Shown: piece by piece, positions 22,547-31,113 of the stretch
Layout of the letters: each line of letters opens with the position of its first letter
Position numbering within the stretch: position 1 is the first letter of the stretch
Source: Clostridium pasteurianum BC1
Lineage (GTDB): Bacteria > Bacillota > Clostridia > Clostridiales > Clostridiaceae
Reading direction: 5' to 3'
NCBI RefSeq assembly: GCF_000389635.1
Contig: NC_021182.1
Span: 3,410,001-3,474,000 of the forward strand
Length of the DNA stretch: 64,000 nucleotides
Made by a program: the position numbers and the translations under genes
The notes under the pieces: generated by a model
What the model was told of the DNA's origin: nothing
The model's input: only the letters and a program-made list of their open reading frames with translations
Databases searched by the model: none

Positions 22547-23455
22547 TTAAGAATCATGTTTATCTAATAAATAAGTAATAAATTTTACTTTTTGTAAATC
22601 GGATAAATTAGCTATAAATTTTTTAGTCTCTTCTTTGTCACTTTTATAGTTATTTATAATATTACTAAATTTAAATGTTTCCCTTTCAGCATTATTACCT
22701 TTCACAACCTCTATATTATTTTTTCCCTTAGGGGCAATTGCCAATATCTCTTCCTTAATATTATCATCTTTTACCTTTAAATTGTTATGGAGAAGCCACT
22801 TTTCTACAACTTTATCAGATTTAATATTTACTTTTTCTTTACATTTTTCATCTACAAGTTCATTGTAGAAATCTCCAGTATGGCTATCCACTTTTACAAA
22901 TATTACATCAATGCCTTCATCTATTAATTCATTTATTTTATTATGATACCTTATAGAAGATTCCTCTCTTGTCTCCCAAAATCCTGTGGCATGATAAGAG
23001 ATCCCAGCGTAATCATGAAATATAACTACTTTATTATCTCCTATTCTTAATGCGTACTCAACAGCTTTTAAAGCAGCTTCCAATTCTCCCGCTATCTGTC
23101 TTATACTTTTTTGAGAATTGTCCTTTGATACTCCACTTTCAATGTACTCTACTATATTATCTCTCACTGCAACTAGGCCATAGGCATATCTTTCAGTTTC
23201 CTTATTGTAGCTTCCATCTACATAAATGTGCAAGCAATCTGTCGGGTAGACGTCAACTCCCTTTTTTAACAGTTTACTTTTTTCGTTCAAATAGTTCTTT
23301 GCACTATTTATATCTTCAAAGCTCTTATATACAGCACCCTTAACACCTTTAACATATTTAAGACATTCTGCCCAGGTATTTACTATTCTATTTTCGATTC
23401 TCCTATTCTCCTGAAAATCATATCCTTCTTTAATAGCATAAACTTTTTTTCCCAT
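22547..23455 (-). CDS. RNase H1 with N-terminal hybrid-binding (viroplasmin-like) domain
   Basis: 302 residues. The N-terminal domain (1-50, KKVYAIKEGYDF... NTWAECLKYVKGVKGAVYKS) is the caulimovirus viroplasmin/RNase H1 hybrid-binding fold. The catalytic domain begins near 75 with LHIYVDGSYN. Acidic residues continue in ELEAALKAVEYAL and KVDSHTGDFYNELVDEKCKE. It cleaves the RNA of RNA-DNA hybrids. A C-terminal extension of about 80 residues (NIEVVKGNNAERETFK...) is not part of the usual enzyme. It is followed by msrA on the same strand. Confidence 0.9.
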   Translation of the reverse strand: MGKKVYAIKEGYDFQENRRIENRIVNTWAECLKYVKGVKGAVYKSFEDINSAKNYLNEKSKLLKKGVDVYPTDCLHIYVDGSYNKETERYAYGLVAVRDNIVEYIESGVSKDNSQKSIRQIAGELEAALKAVEYALRIGDNKVVIFHDYAGISYHATGFWETREESSIRYHNKINELIDEGIDVIFVKVDSHTGDFYNELVDEKCKEKVNIKSDKVVEKWLLHNNLKVKDDNIKEEILAIAPKGKNNIEVVKGNNAERETFKFSNIINNYKSDKEETKKFIANLSDLQKVKFITYLLDKHDS

Positions 23456-23480
23456 TAATTTTATATCTCCTTAACCCTTT

Positions 23481-23963
23481 TCACCTTAACAATTCCCTTG
23501 GTATATGACAATATCCATTGGGATTTTTTTGTAAATACCTCTGGTGATATTCTTCTGCATCATAGAAATTTTTTAAAGCTAAAATTTCAGTAACTATATT
23601 ACTATCATATTTCTCTTGTTCTCTTTCAACTGACTTTAATATAGCTTTATAATCTTCTTCATCTATATAATAAATTCCTGTGCGATATTGGTTACCAATA
23701 TCATTTCCCTGCCTATCCTTTACAGTAGGATCTACAATTATCCAATATGCTTCTAATAATTTTTCTAAAGTAATATTTTCCTCATTATATTCTATATAGC
23801 ATGCCTCTGCATATCCTGTGCTATGTGTACAAACCCCCTCATAGTTTGGATTTTCTGTATTTCCATTAGCATATCCTACCTTTGTTTTCATAACACCTGA
23901 TATATTATTAAAATAAGCTTCTACTCCCCAAAAACATCCTCCTGCCAATACAATTTTTTTCAT
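23481..23963 (-). CDS. msrA: Peptide methionine sulfoxide reductase MsrA
   Basis: About 160 residues. It reduces methionine-S-sulfoxide in proteins. The active-site motif GCFWGVE lies near the N-terminus, and [33 protein letters not shown] and YHQRYL are conserved. An ATG at 23975 is in frame, but AGGAG is correctly spaced for the ATG at 23963 (MKKIVLAGG). It lacks a fused MsrB domain. It lies 25 bases upstream of the RNase H gene and is likely co-transcribed. Confidence 0.96.
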   Translation of the reverse strand: MKKIVLAGGCFWGVEAYFNNISGVMKTKVGYANGNTENPNYEGVCTHSTGYAEACYIEYNEENITLEKLLEAYWIIVDPTVKDRQGNDIGNQYRTGIYYIDEEDYKAILKSVEREQEKYDSNIVTEILALKNFYDAEEYHQRYLQKNPNGYCHIPRELLR

Positions 23964-24248
23964 TATTATGATCATCTCCTAAGAAATTTTACAATTATAC
24001 TTCCATATTTACCTGACCTAAATGCAGTTTTTTATTATATATTATACCAGCCATGAATGAAATTTCATCATATATAGTATTATAAATATTTTATTGTAAA
24101 TTATACCAGCTATCAATACCTTATCAACGAAATTCTAAAATTTAAATATAATTTTTTTCTTAATTTAAACTTTAAAATACTTATCTGTAATCATATTACC
24201 TTTACCAATACCTTTAATCTAAGGTATTACATCAGCTAATCATAAACA

Positions 24249-24434
24249 GAGTTCTAAGTATCAGTATTTTTGGTACTTAGAACTCGTTGTCCTTTAGGGT
24301 AAATCGTTATCCAGGGACGTAGCCACTCTTTACTCCCACTTGAAGAAAAGCAGAGAACAAAAATCTTTGATTTTCTGTGAATCGCTTTCATAGAGTGATG
24401 GGAGTATTAGAGTGGGTAGTCATCGGATAAATCT
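24249..24434. repeat. Large structured non-coding element
   Basis: A 12-bp perfect hairpin, GAGTTCTAAGTA (24249-24260) with TACTTAGAACTC (24274-24285), is followed by a long imperfect stem: CCACTCTTTACTCCCA (24323-24338) with TGGGAGTATTAGAGTGG (24399-24415). There is an inner AAAATC/GATTTT pairing and an outer TTATCC/GGATAA. It has no reading frame. It could be a transposon-derived end (IS200/IS605-like) or a structured RNA. I do not recognise a riboswitch consensus. Confidence 0.5.
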
Positions 24435-24449
24435 AAAAATAAACTAAGA

Positions 24450-24560
24450 AGCTGTCTCATAATGCATATTTATACATAACAAGGCAGCTTTTTAAATATT
24501 CTACTATTAAGAATAATCGTTAAAATCTGATTTTTAATAAACAAATGAGATTGTTGTGAA
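24450..24560. repeat. AGCTGTCTC repeat, copy 1 (downstream of the MFS gene)
   Basis: AAGCTGTCTCATAATGCA folds with ACATAACAAGGCAGCTT to form a terminator for the minus-strand MFS gene. The following sequence (TATTCTACTATTAAGAATAA, TTAAAATCTGATTT) recurs in the same orientation at 25977-26065. The MFS gene is thus flanked by direct copies of this element. Confidence 0.55.
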
Positions 24561-24615
24561 GTTTAATGAATTATAATAAATATTTTTATTTATACACAAA
24601 TGCACAGATATAATA

Positions 24616-25908
24616 TTACTCCCTAACAGCTAGATTTTCATTTGGATATTCTTCAGTACTTTCACTGTCTTTATCTGAAACTCTAGTTAAAATTAATCCT
24701 CCTATAATAAATAAAATCAAAATACTAAAGATTCCCTTACTAGTCTTTCCTGTAATTTGAGTGGCTAATGCAACCATAAAAGGTCCTAAAATTGCTGCGA
24801 ACCTTCCAAATATATTATAAAATCCAAAAAATTCATTATTTTTTTCTTTAGGTGCTAGTTTTCCAAAATAGGATCTGCTTAATGCCTGTATTCCACCCTG
24901 GGAAGTTGCTACTAGCATGGCTAAAATCCAAAAACCTACCGAATTATGAACAAAATTTGCATAAATACAAATAATTGAATATATTATTATTCCAAAATAC
25001 AACATTTTCTTTCCTCCAAATTTTTCAGAAAGTTTGCCAAATATAATGGCACATGGAAATGCCACTATCATTGTAAATAATAATACGATGAGCATAGTTG
25101 TTGAACTTATACCCAGATCAGCCCCAAAGGAAGTAGCCATAGTTATTATAGTATTTACTCCATCGATAAAAAAGAAATAGGCAACTAAAAATATCAATAA
25201 ATTTTTATGCTGTTTTATATTTTTAATGGTAAAGAATAATCTTTTAAAACTGTTAACTACGATTTTAGGCTCTCTTTCAATACCATAAACCTGTTTTACA
25301 TTTTTGATCATAGGCAAGGAAAATATGGTACACCATACCGCTGTTATTATAAAAGTTATTTTACATGCCTCTGATACAGATATTGGTATTATATGCATTC
25401 CAGCCAATATGACTATACTCATGCATATAGCAAAGGCCACTATATTTCCTAAGTATCCGGCTGCAAAGCCAATGGAAGATAACATATCCATTTTCTTCTT
25501 TGAAGTTACATCAACTAAAAAGGCATCATAAAATATATTACTGCCAGAATTTCCTATGGTACTTAATATAAAAATTACTAATAGCAAAATCCATGCAGAA
25601 TCTGGCACCCCTGCCATAAGAGCAGTAAAAACTATTCCGGCAATACAGAACACCTTAAAAAAGCTCATCTTGTATCCCTTATAATCAGCTATAGTTCCAA
25701 GTATAGGTGCAGCAATTGCTATTAATAATCTACCTATGGAATTTGAATAACCCCAATAGGCCGTGGCCATGGCCGTTGATCCTCCTGTATTTTCAAATAT
25801 CATTCTAAAATATATTGGAAGTATAGTAGTTATAATTATCATGCTATAAGTTGATATAGTGCAATCGTATAATATCCAGCTTTTTTCCACATTGTTATAT
25901 TTTTTCAT
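24616..25908 (-). CDS. Major facilitator transporter, UMF1/Atg22-like
   Basis: 430 residues with about 12 membrane helices. The N-terminus (KSWILYDCTISTYSMIIITT) and the loop GTIADYKGYK are typical of the UMF1/vacuolar-effluxer-like MFS branch, whose bacterial substrates are mostly unknown. It is transcribed alone. It has an AAGGAG ribosome site. It is flanked by direct copies of a small repeat with GGCTGTCTC ends, so it may have been moved or duplicated with them. Confidence 0.85.
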   Translation of the reverse strand: MKKYNNVEKSWILYDCTISTYSMIIITTILPIYFRMIFENTGGSTAMATAYWGYSNSIGRLLIAIAAPILGTIADYKGYKMSFFKVFCIAGIVFTALMAGVPDSAWILLLVIFILSTIGNSGSNIFYDAFLVDVTSKKKMDMLSSIGFAAGYLGNIVAFAICMSIVILAGMHIIPISVSEACKITFIITAVWCTIFSLPMIKNVKQVYGIEREPKIVVNSFKRLFFTIKNIKQHKNLLIFLVAYFFFIDGVNTIITMATSFGADLGISSTTMLIVLLFTMIVAFPCAIIFGKLSEKFGGKKMLYFGIIIYSIICIYANFVHNSVGFWILAMLVATSQGGIQALSRSYFGKLAPKEKNNEFFGFYNIFGRFAAILGPFMVALATQITGKTSKGIFSILILFIIGGLILTRVSDKDSESTEEYPNENLAVRE

Positions 25909-25929
25909 AAAATTTCTCCTTACTAATGA

Positions 25930-26073
25930 GGCTGTCTCGCAATGTATATCTATGTATTGCGAAACAGCTTTTGATTATTCTACTATTAAAAATAATTATT
26001 AAAATCTGATTTCTGAATAAAATAATGAAGATATTCTCAAATTTAATGAATATTTATTCCTTTTGAGACAGCC
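25930..26073. repeat. MITE-like element with GGCTGTCTC inverted ends
   Basis: The left end GGCTGTCTC (25930-25938) and right end GAGACAGCC (26065-26073) are inverted repeats. An internal hairpin (TCGCAATGTATA / TGTATTGCGA) lies near the left end. The element overlaps the last codons of the upstream phosphodiesterase gene. It is partly duplicated at 24450-24560. Confidence 0.6.
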
Positions 26074-27374
26074 CCTTCTTCAATTAAATCATCTACAACT
26101 TTTCCATCAACATTTTGAATTTCTAATCCTAACAGTTTAGCAATAGTTGGTGCTTCATCTACAAGATTCATTTTTTCAATAATGTTTCCCTTTTTTATCC
26201 CCCTACCAGCTGCTATAAATACAGTAGTATAGTCATTCTTGAAGGGTGAATATCCATGAGTAGAAAGAGTATACCCCTCACCATTTTCTATACTATCACT
26301 ATTTACTTCTTTTATTATTTCTCCAGCTATCCCATCTTGAAAATAGTATCCCTCCTTTGCTTCAAGCATAAGATAACATTCAGGATCTGCTCCAAAATCT
26401 ATAGCTTCTTCTCTTGAATAAATTGCCTCTATACAGTCATATTTGTCATTGAATTTTTGTAGGATTTCCTTCAGCATCCCCTCATCCACACCTTTTGTAT
26501 ATATATAGGCTGAACCGTCACAATTTTTAACTATGGCTTTATAGTCTAATATTTTTCCTTTACCATCCACCTGAATATATCCTTTTTCCCTTAAAAGTAC
26601 ATTGAGATCAATTATCTTATTCTCATCTATACTACTGTGATCTCCTAAAAGTATAATTGTACTTTCTTCATATATTCCCTTATCTTTAAGAGTCTGCACT
26701 ATCTCTCCAATCCTCTTATCATGCCTTTTCAAAGCAAGCTTTGCTTCCTCAGAATAAAATCCATATTTATGTCTTGTACTATCTAAATCCGTATAATGGG
26801 CTAAAGTTAAATCTAAATTTTTATTTTTTATGGTATATAGTAATGATTGATGGGTAAAATTATCAAGATTGGGTTGTTTTATTCCATCTCTTAGATGTCC
26901 AAATTCTTTGTTCAACTGGTACTGAAATATAGGGTTTCCATTAAATAATGAAACTATTATCTGGTTTTCCCAAGGTCTATTAGCAAAAATTTCTGGCATA
27001 TTATATTGTATTTTAGCTTTTGCCGTTACTGGCCACAACAAGGCACCTACTACCATTCCATTTTTCACAGCTAAATCATAAATTGTATCTCCCTTTATAT
27101 TTTTACTATGCCAATACCAATCAGGAGATTTTCTATTTAACTGTAGTAATGTATTATTTACTATGCCATGATTTTTAGGGTACCTACCTGTAACAATGCT
27201 TGCATGAGCTGGATATGTCAGTGTAGGGTATACACTATAGACATTTTTACAATAGGCTGATGAGTCTATAAAACTTTTAAAATTTGATAAAGTACTTATA
27301 TATTCAAAGTCTAAGGTAGATAATCCATCTAGAGATATTACATATAGGTATTTACATATTCTTTCCATTAACAT
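26043..27374 (-). CDS. Alkaline-phosphatase-fold phosphodiesterase/nucleotide pyrophosphatase
   Basis: About 443 residues of the type I phosphodiesterase/nucleotide pyrophosphatase family, a two-metal hydrolase. Motifs: VISLDGLS (metal Asp), YPTLTYPAHASIVTGRYP (nucleophile Thr region), HYTDLDSTRHKYGF, LLGDHSS and LSTHGYSPF. An upstream ATG at 27455 is in frame but poorly placed. GGAG fits the ATG at 27374 (or 27368). The last nine residues (AVSKGINIH) are encoded by the inverted end of the MITE-like element, so the original C-terminus may have been replaced. The substrate is unknown. Confidence 0.85.
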   Translation of the reverse strand: MLMERICKYLYVISLDGLSTLDFEYISTLSNFKSFIDSSAYCKNVYSVYPTLTYPAHASIVTGRYPKNHGIVNNTLLQLNRKSPDWYWHSKNIKGDTIYDLAVKNGMVVGALLWPVTAKAKIQYNMPEIFANRPWENQIIVSLFNGNPIFQYQLNKEFGHLRDGIKQPNLDNFTHQSLLYTIKNKNLDLTLAHYTDLDSTRHKYGFYSEEAKLALKRHDKRIGEIVQTLKDKGIYEESTIILLGDHSSIDENKIIDLNVLLREKGYIQVDGKGKILDYKAIVKNCDGSAYIYTKGVDEGMLKEILQKFNDKYDCIEAIYSREEAIDFGADPECYLMLEAKEGYYFQDGIAGEIIKEVNSDSIENGEGYTLSTHGYSPFKNDYTTVFIAAGRGIKKGNIIEKMNLVDEAPTIAKLLGLEIQNVDGKVVDDLIEEGAVSKGINIH

Positions 27375-27520
27375 TACATCTCCAATAATTTTTTCAATAT
27401 GTTCAGAATACCATTTTTTCTTTATGTAAATATTAAACATATGTAAAGATATCACAATATAAAAAATAAATAATGCGATGCATGAATCAATATGTACTTA
27501 AATAAAATTTATCAGTACTT

Positions 27521-27680
27521 AGGCACATTCAAATAAATAACTAGTCAGTATGCTAGTCTATTTTGAATCCTACTACGTCAACAGAACCCTCAGATAGCTC
27601 ACTATCATCGGAACCTGTTTCCTTGTATGATTCAAAATATCCGTCGCATCTTTGACTTACTATTTATTTTCATATGCCTT
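27521..27680. repeat. 160-bp MITE-like repeat, copy A
   Basis: It starts AGGCACATTCAAATAAATAA and ends TATTTATTTTCATATGCCTT, which are inverted with mismatches. A second inner pair (TATTTTGAATC near 27560 and GATTCAAAATA near 27630) lets the whole element fold as one long hairpin. It lies upstream of the phosphodiesterase gene. It has no coding capacity. Confidence 0.85.
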
Positions 27681-27765
27681 ATTAAATCAAACATCGCATT
27701 AAAATATTTATATTATCAAAGCATTATGTATGTAAACTTCACCAATTATCCATTTTATCTTTTCC

Positions 27766-27900
27766 TGACTGAAAGGCTCAGACCTCCACCTCTAAGCGAA
27801 GGTGGGATTTTCCAATCAGGTGGGGTAGACTCCCCACCTGATTTACCGATGTTTCAGCTTGCTGAAACGAGTTCACTTTACTGCGACATGTTTATCGGCA
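27766..27900 (+). repeat. Three-hairpin structured element, possibly IS200/IS605-derived
   Basis: Successive stems: CCACCT/AGGTGG (27786-27805), a 12-bp perfect AATCAGGTGGGG/CCCCACCTGATT (27814-27843) and GTTTCAGC/GCTGAAAC (27851-27868). A possible enclosing pair is CCGAT/ATCGG (27846-27850 with 27894-27898). The core CCACCTCTAAGCG resembles the element at 11041. It could be an omega-RNA-like transposon end. No tnpA or tnpB is nearby. Confidence 0.45.
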
Positions 27901-28020
27901 TAAATGAAGTGTACAATTTAATATAAATAGTATCCAACCATTTATATTAATGTACTATCCATCTCCCACCTATAGAGGATAGGAGAATTCCCCACATTAG
28001 ATTAAAATTGAATTATACAT

Positions 28021-28473
28021 CTAAAAATTATCTTTTCTTATTCTATTATAATAATCTATTACATGTCTATCATATTCCTCACCCATAATAGGAGATTTTA
28101 ATAAGAAATCCGCTGTAGATCTACTCATAGCTATAGGAATATCATATAGAACAGAAATTCTAAGAAGAGCTTTTACATCTGGATCATGGGGTTGTGATGT
28201 TAATGGATCCCAGAAAAAGAACATAAAATCTATTTCTTCATTAACTATGCTTGCACCAATTTGCTGATCCCCTCCCATAGGTCCGCTTTTAAAACCCTTT
28301 ACTTCTAAACCAGTTCTTTCAGAAATAAGCTTTGCAGTAGTACCAGTTCCGCACAGAAAATGTTTACATAAAATATCTTTATTCTGATCTGCCCAACTTA
28401 TTAAATCTTCTTTTCTATTATCATGAGCAACTAATGCAATTTTTTTTTGTTTACCTAATTTATCAATACTCAT
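28021..28473 (-). CDS. mgsA: Methylglyoxal synthase
   Basis: 150 residues, normal for the family. It converts dihydroxyacetone phosphate to methylglyoxal. The phosphate-binding and catalytic motifs are seen: LVAHDNRK (Asp/His), GTGTTA, LKSGPMGGDQQIGA and FFWDPLTSQPHDPDVKALLR. GGGGG precedes the ATG. It is a stand-alone gene. It gives a bypass of lower glycolysis when phosphate is limiting. Confidence 0.96.
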   Translation of the reverse strand: MSIDKLGKQKKIALVAHDNRKEDLISWADQNKDILCKHFLCGTGTTAKLISERTGLEVKGFKSGPMGGDQQIGASIVNEEIDFMFFFWDPLTSQPHDPDVKALLRISVLYDIPIAMSRSTADFLLKSPIMGEEYDRHVIDYYNRIRKDNF

Positions 28474-28600
28474 ATTAATCCCCCTTAAATATGCATTTAA
28501 AATAATTTTATTTCATTAAAATTATATCATATATTAAGTCATCTTCAAAGAAGCAACTAATCAATACTTTAATTCGTCCTTTCTCACTATGATGAATCAA

Positions 28601-29875
28601 TTAATCATTTCTCACAACTACAGCCACCCCATTGGGAATAACTACCACTTCTGCATCCTTACCCTTTATATCATAGGCCCTCTTTAAAGCATCCTCAAAA
28701 TTATAGGCATGCTCCATATGCATATCTTTTATCATATTAGCATCACACATATCTGTAACCATAATTACAGTGTAGTTACTTAAAATTCTTGCTAAAATTT
28801 GAATTTCCCATTGATCTGGTATAGTTTTATTTCTAGGGACCTTTAATATTCTTTCAAGAAGTTCCTTGGGACCTTTTGAATTGACAATAGTATGGTAAAA
28901 GGATTCACCACCGTGACCATCATTACAGGCTGCTATCATAATAATAACTCCACCTTTTCTACAGGTAGCTTCAGCCGCTGTCATCCCCTTAACTGCCTGA
29001 TATATGTTTTGATCCAAAGGATATCCTCCATTACTGGAAACTACAATGTCGGCATCTATTTTTTTTACACTGGAAAGCTTCATAAGAAATTTGCAACCTG
29101 CTTCATGAGCCAGCTTGCTATCACCAGCAAAAGCATTTATGATATTTTTGTCAGCATCTATAACCACATTTAAAATAAATGCCAATTTTGCCTTTTCAGC
29201 AGCATACAGCATATCTTTATGAATAGGGTTATTGTCTATTACTCCAGTTCTAGCATACTCATTATTAATAAATTCTGAGCAATGATTTGCCATTATAGTA
29301 TTTGCCGATGCTATACCTGGTAAAATACTTTTTCTTCCTCCTGAAAATCCTGCAAAAAAATGAGGTTCAATAAAGCCTTCTGCTATTAATAATTCTGTTT
29401 CCACTGCTAATTTATTCAATAAAAGCTGTCCGCCTGAGGGCAATACACCAACATTTACTAAACTACTTTCATCAGTAGAAATATGATTTATAATTTTTTC
29501 TTTCTCTACTATATTTTTCCCAAATTTATTTATCATTTCTTCCCTATTTGTCGGCCTATGAAACCCGGTAGCAATAAGTATAGTTATATCAATATTGGGA
29601 TTTATCTTTCTTATCCTATTAAGTAAAATAGGCATAGTAATACTGCTGGGAACCGGCCTTGTGTGATCACTAGTTATAATAACCATGTTATTTTTATCTT
29701 TTACCAGTTCCTCTAAGCTTTTGCTTCCTATACAGTTATCAAGTGCTCTATTTACTATATGCTCCTGTGAGCCATTAACTTTGTAATCCTCCGCTTTAGA
29801 TACCAATATCCCCTTTAAATTTTTATCTTCTATATTTATTTTCAGTGTTTTTGTTGAATAAGGAATGTCAATCAT
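28601..29875 (-). CDS. larA: LarA-type nickel-dependent lactate racemase family protein
   Basis: About 424 residues. It shows the LarA signatures TSDHTRPVP (Arg/His region), GFHRPTN, and PHFFAGFSGGRKSILPGIA, with the lysine that carries the nickel-pincer cofactor. It would racemise lactate or another 2-hydroxyacid. The ATG at 29890 lies within the ribosome site. GGAGGT is spaced correctly for the ATG at 29875. The cofactor-making genes larB, larC and larE are not in this window. A MITE-like repeat separates it from the nif operon. Confidence 0.9.
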   Translation of the reverse strand: MIDIPYSTKTLKINIEDKNLKGILVSKAEDYKVNGSQEHIVNRALDNCIGSKSLEELVKDKNNMVIITSDHTRPVPSSITMPILLNRIRKINPNIDITILIATGFHRPTNREEMINKFGKNIVEKEKIINHISTDESSLVNVGVLPSGGQLLLNKLAVETELLIAEGFIEPHFFAGFSGGRKSILPGIASANTIMANHCSEFINNEYARTGVIDNNPIHKDMLYAAEKAKLAFILNVVIDADKNIINAFAGDSKLAHEAGCKFLMKLSSVKKIDADIVVSSNGGYPLDQNIYQAVKGMTAAEATCRKGGVIIMIAACNDGHGGESFYHTIVNSKGPKELLERILKVPRNKTIPDQWEIQILARILSNYTVIMVTDMCDANMIKDMHMEHAYNFEDALKRAYDIKGKDAEVVVIPNGVAVVVRND

Positions 29876-29901
29876 AATGCTTACCTCCATATAATTAATT
29901 T

Positions 29902-30060
29902 AGGTATATTCAATAAATAACTAGTCAGTATGCTAGTCTATTTTGAATCCTACCACGCCAACAAAACCCTTAGATAGCCCACTATCTTCGGAACATGTTT
30001 CCTTGTTGGATTCAAAATATACGTCGCATCTTTGACTTACTATTTAGTTTCATACGCCTT
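29902..30060. repeat. 160-bp MITE-like repeat, copy B
   Basis: It starts AGGTATATTCAATAAATAAC and ends TATTTAGTTTCATACGCCTT. The interior matches copy A with several substitutions (for example CTACCACGCCAACAAAACCC). It lies between larA and the 3' end of the nif operon. Confidence 0.82.
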
Positions 30061-30210
30061 AAATATGAATAAATCTAAGCTCAGTTACAAATTGATACTA
30101 CCACTAAATCCAGATTAAATTGTCCAGTTACATATCACTGCAATAAAATCTATATTATCTAGATTGCAATTTATACATAATAATACATTAATGCTAACGA
30201 TTTCATATAC

Positions 30211-30240
30211 AACTTTATTATACCACAAAATAATAAAGTT
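30211..30240 (-). terminator. Hairpin at the end of the nif operon
   Basis: AACTTTATTAT (30211-30221) pairs perfectly with ATAATAAAGTT (30230-30240), 20 bases after the nifV-alpha stop. The stem is AT-rich and no clear T-run follows, so terminator function is tentative. Confidence 0.45.
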
Positions 30241-30259
30241 AGACCAATAAACTAAAAGA

Positions 30260-31069
30260 TTACTGATCCAACTTTATTATTTTTTTTATCTGCTGTTCTT
30301 TTTCAATTAAATCTTCAAATTTTCCATGCCACAATTTTTCACCTGTAAGTTCATAAATGACCTTGGCAAATTTTGAAAAATCACAATTGCCTGCCCGCTC
30401 TCCCATACCTGTAATAGTACAATCGGCATATTTTGCCCCAGCTTCAATTGCTGCCAAAGAATTGGCAATTGCCATTCCAAAATCATTATGAATGTGTATT
30501 TCTATATCTATTGGCACTGCATTTCTTATTCTTTTTATCTGGTTAAAAAGTTCTTTAGGTTCCATAATCCCTACAGTATCCGCATATCTTACTCTTTCAA
30601 CACCTAAATCATAAACCATTTTACATAATTTAATAAAAAAATCAAGATCTGCTCTAGAAGAATCTTCTAAACCTACAGTTACATCATAACCTTTATCTTT
30701 TGCATAGGCAACAGACTTTTTTAAATTTTCTATAATCCAGGTTCTGTCTTTCTCTAATTTTGATTTTATCTGTAGATCTGATACAGGTGAAGATATATGA
30801 ATTATATCGACTCCACACTCTATGGAAGTATCAATATCTTCAGTACTCATTCTATTCCAGGCTGCTATTTTACTCTTAAGTCCCAAAGCTGCAATTTTTG
30901 TTACACTTAATTTTTCATCGCCGCCCATAGCAGGTATTCCCGCCTCTATTTGATATACTCCCATTTCACTGATAAGCTTAGCTATCTCTACTTTATCATC
31001 TACACTTAAAGCTATACCAGCTTTTTGTTCTCCATCTCTTAATGTAGTATCTACTATATTAATACCCAT
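30260..31069 (-). CDS. nifV: Homocitrate synthase, alpha subunit (NifV-alpha)
   Basis: 269 residues forming the catalytic TIM-barrel half of homocitrate synthase. Motifs: VDTTLRDGEQKAGIA near the N-terminus, EAGIPAMGGDE, GLEDSSRADLDF and the metal-binding IHIHNDFGMA. It makes homocitrate for FeMo-cofactor from acetyl-CoA and 2-oxoglutarate. The C-terminal regulatory half is encoded separately by the gene just upstream, the split arrangement known from C. pasteurianum (nifV-omega, nifV-alpha). It is the last gene of the nif operon. Confidence 0.93.
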   Translation of the reverse strand: MGINIVDTTLRDGEQKAGIALSVDDKVEIAKLISEMGVYQIEAGIPAMGGDEKLSVTKIAALGLKSKIAAWNRMSTEDIDTSIECGVDIIHISSPVSDLQIKSKLEKDRTWIIENLKKSVAYAKDKGYDVTVGLEDSSRADLDFFIKLCKMVYDLGVERVRYADTVGIMEPKELFNQIKRIRNAVPIDIEIHIHNDFGMAIANSLAAIEAGAKYADCTITGMGERAGNCDFSKFAKVIYELTGEKLWHGKFEDLIEKEQQIKKIIKLDQ

Positions 31070-31113
31070 ATAACCATCACCTTCAATAATTTCTATTAAT
31101 TAGATATCTTAAC

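Noticed and set aside
21817-30060. Possible CRISPR array because similar sequences recur
   Set aside because: The repeats are 160 bp, far apart, in both orientations, and have no regular spacers or cas genes.
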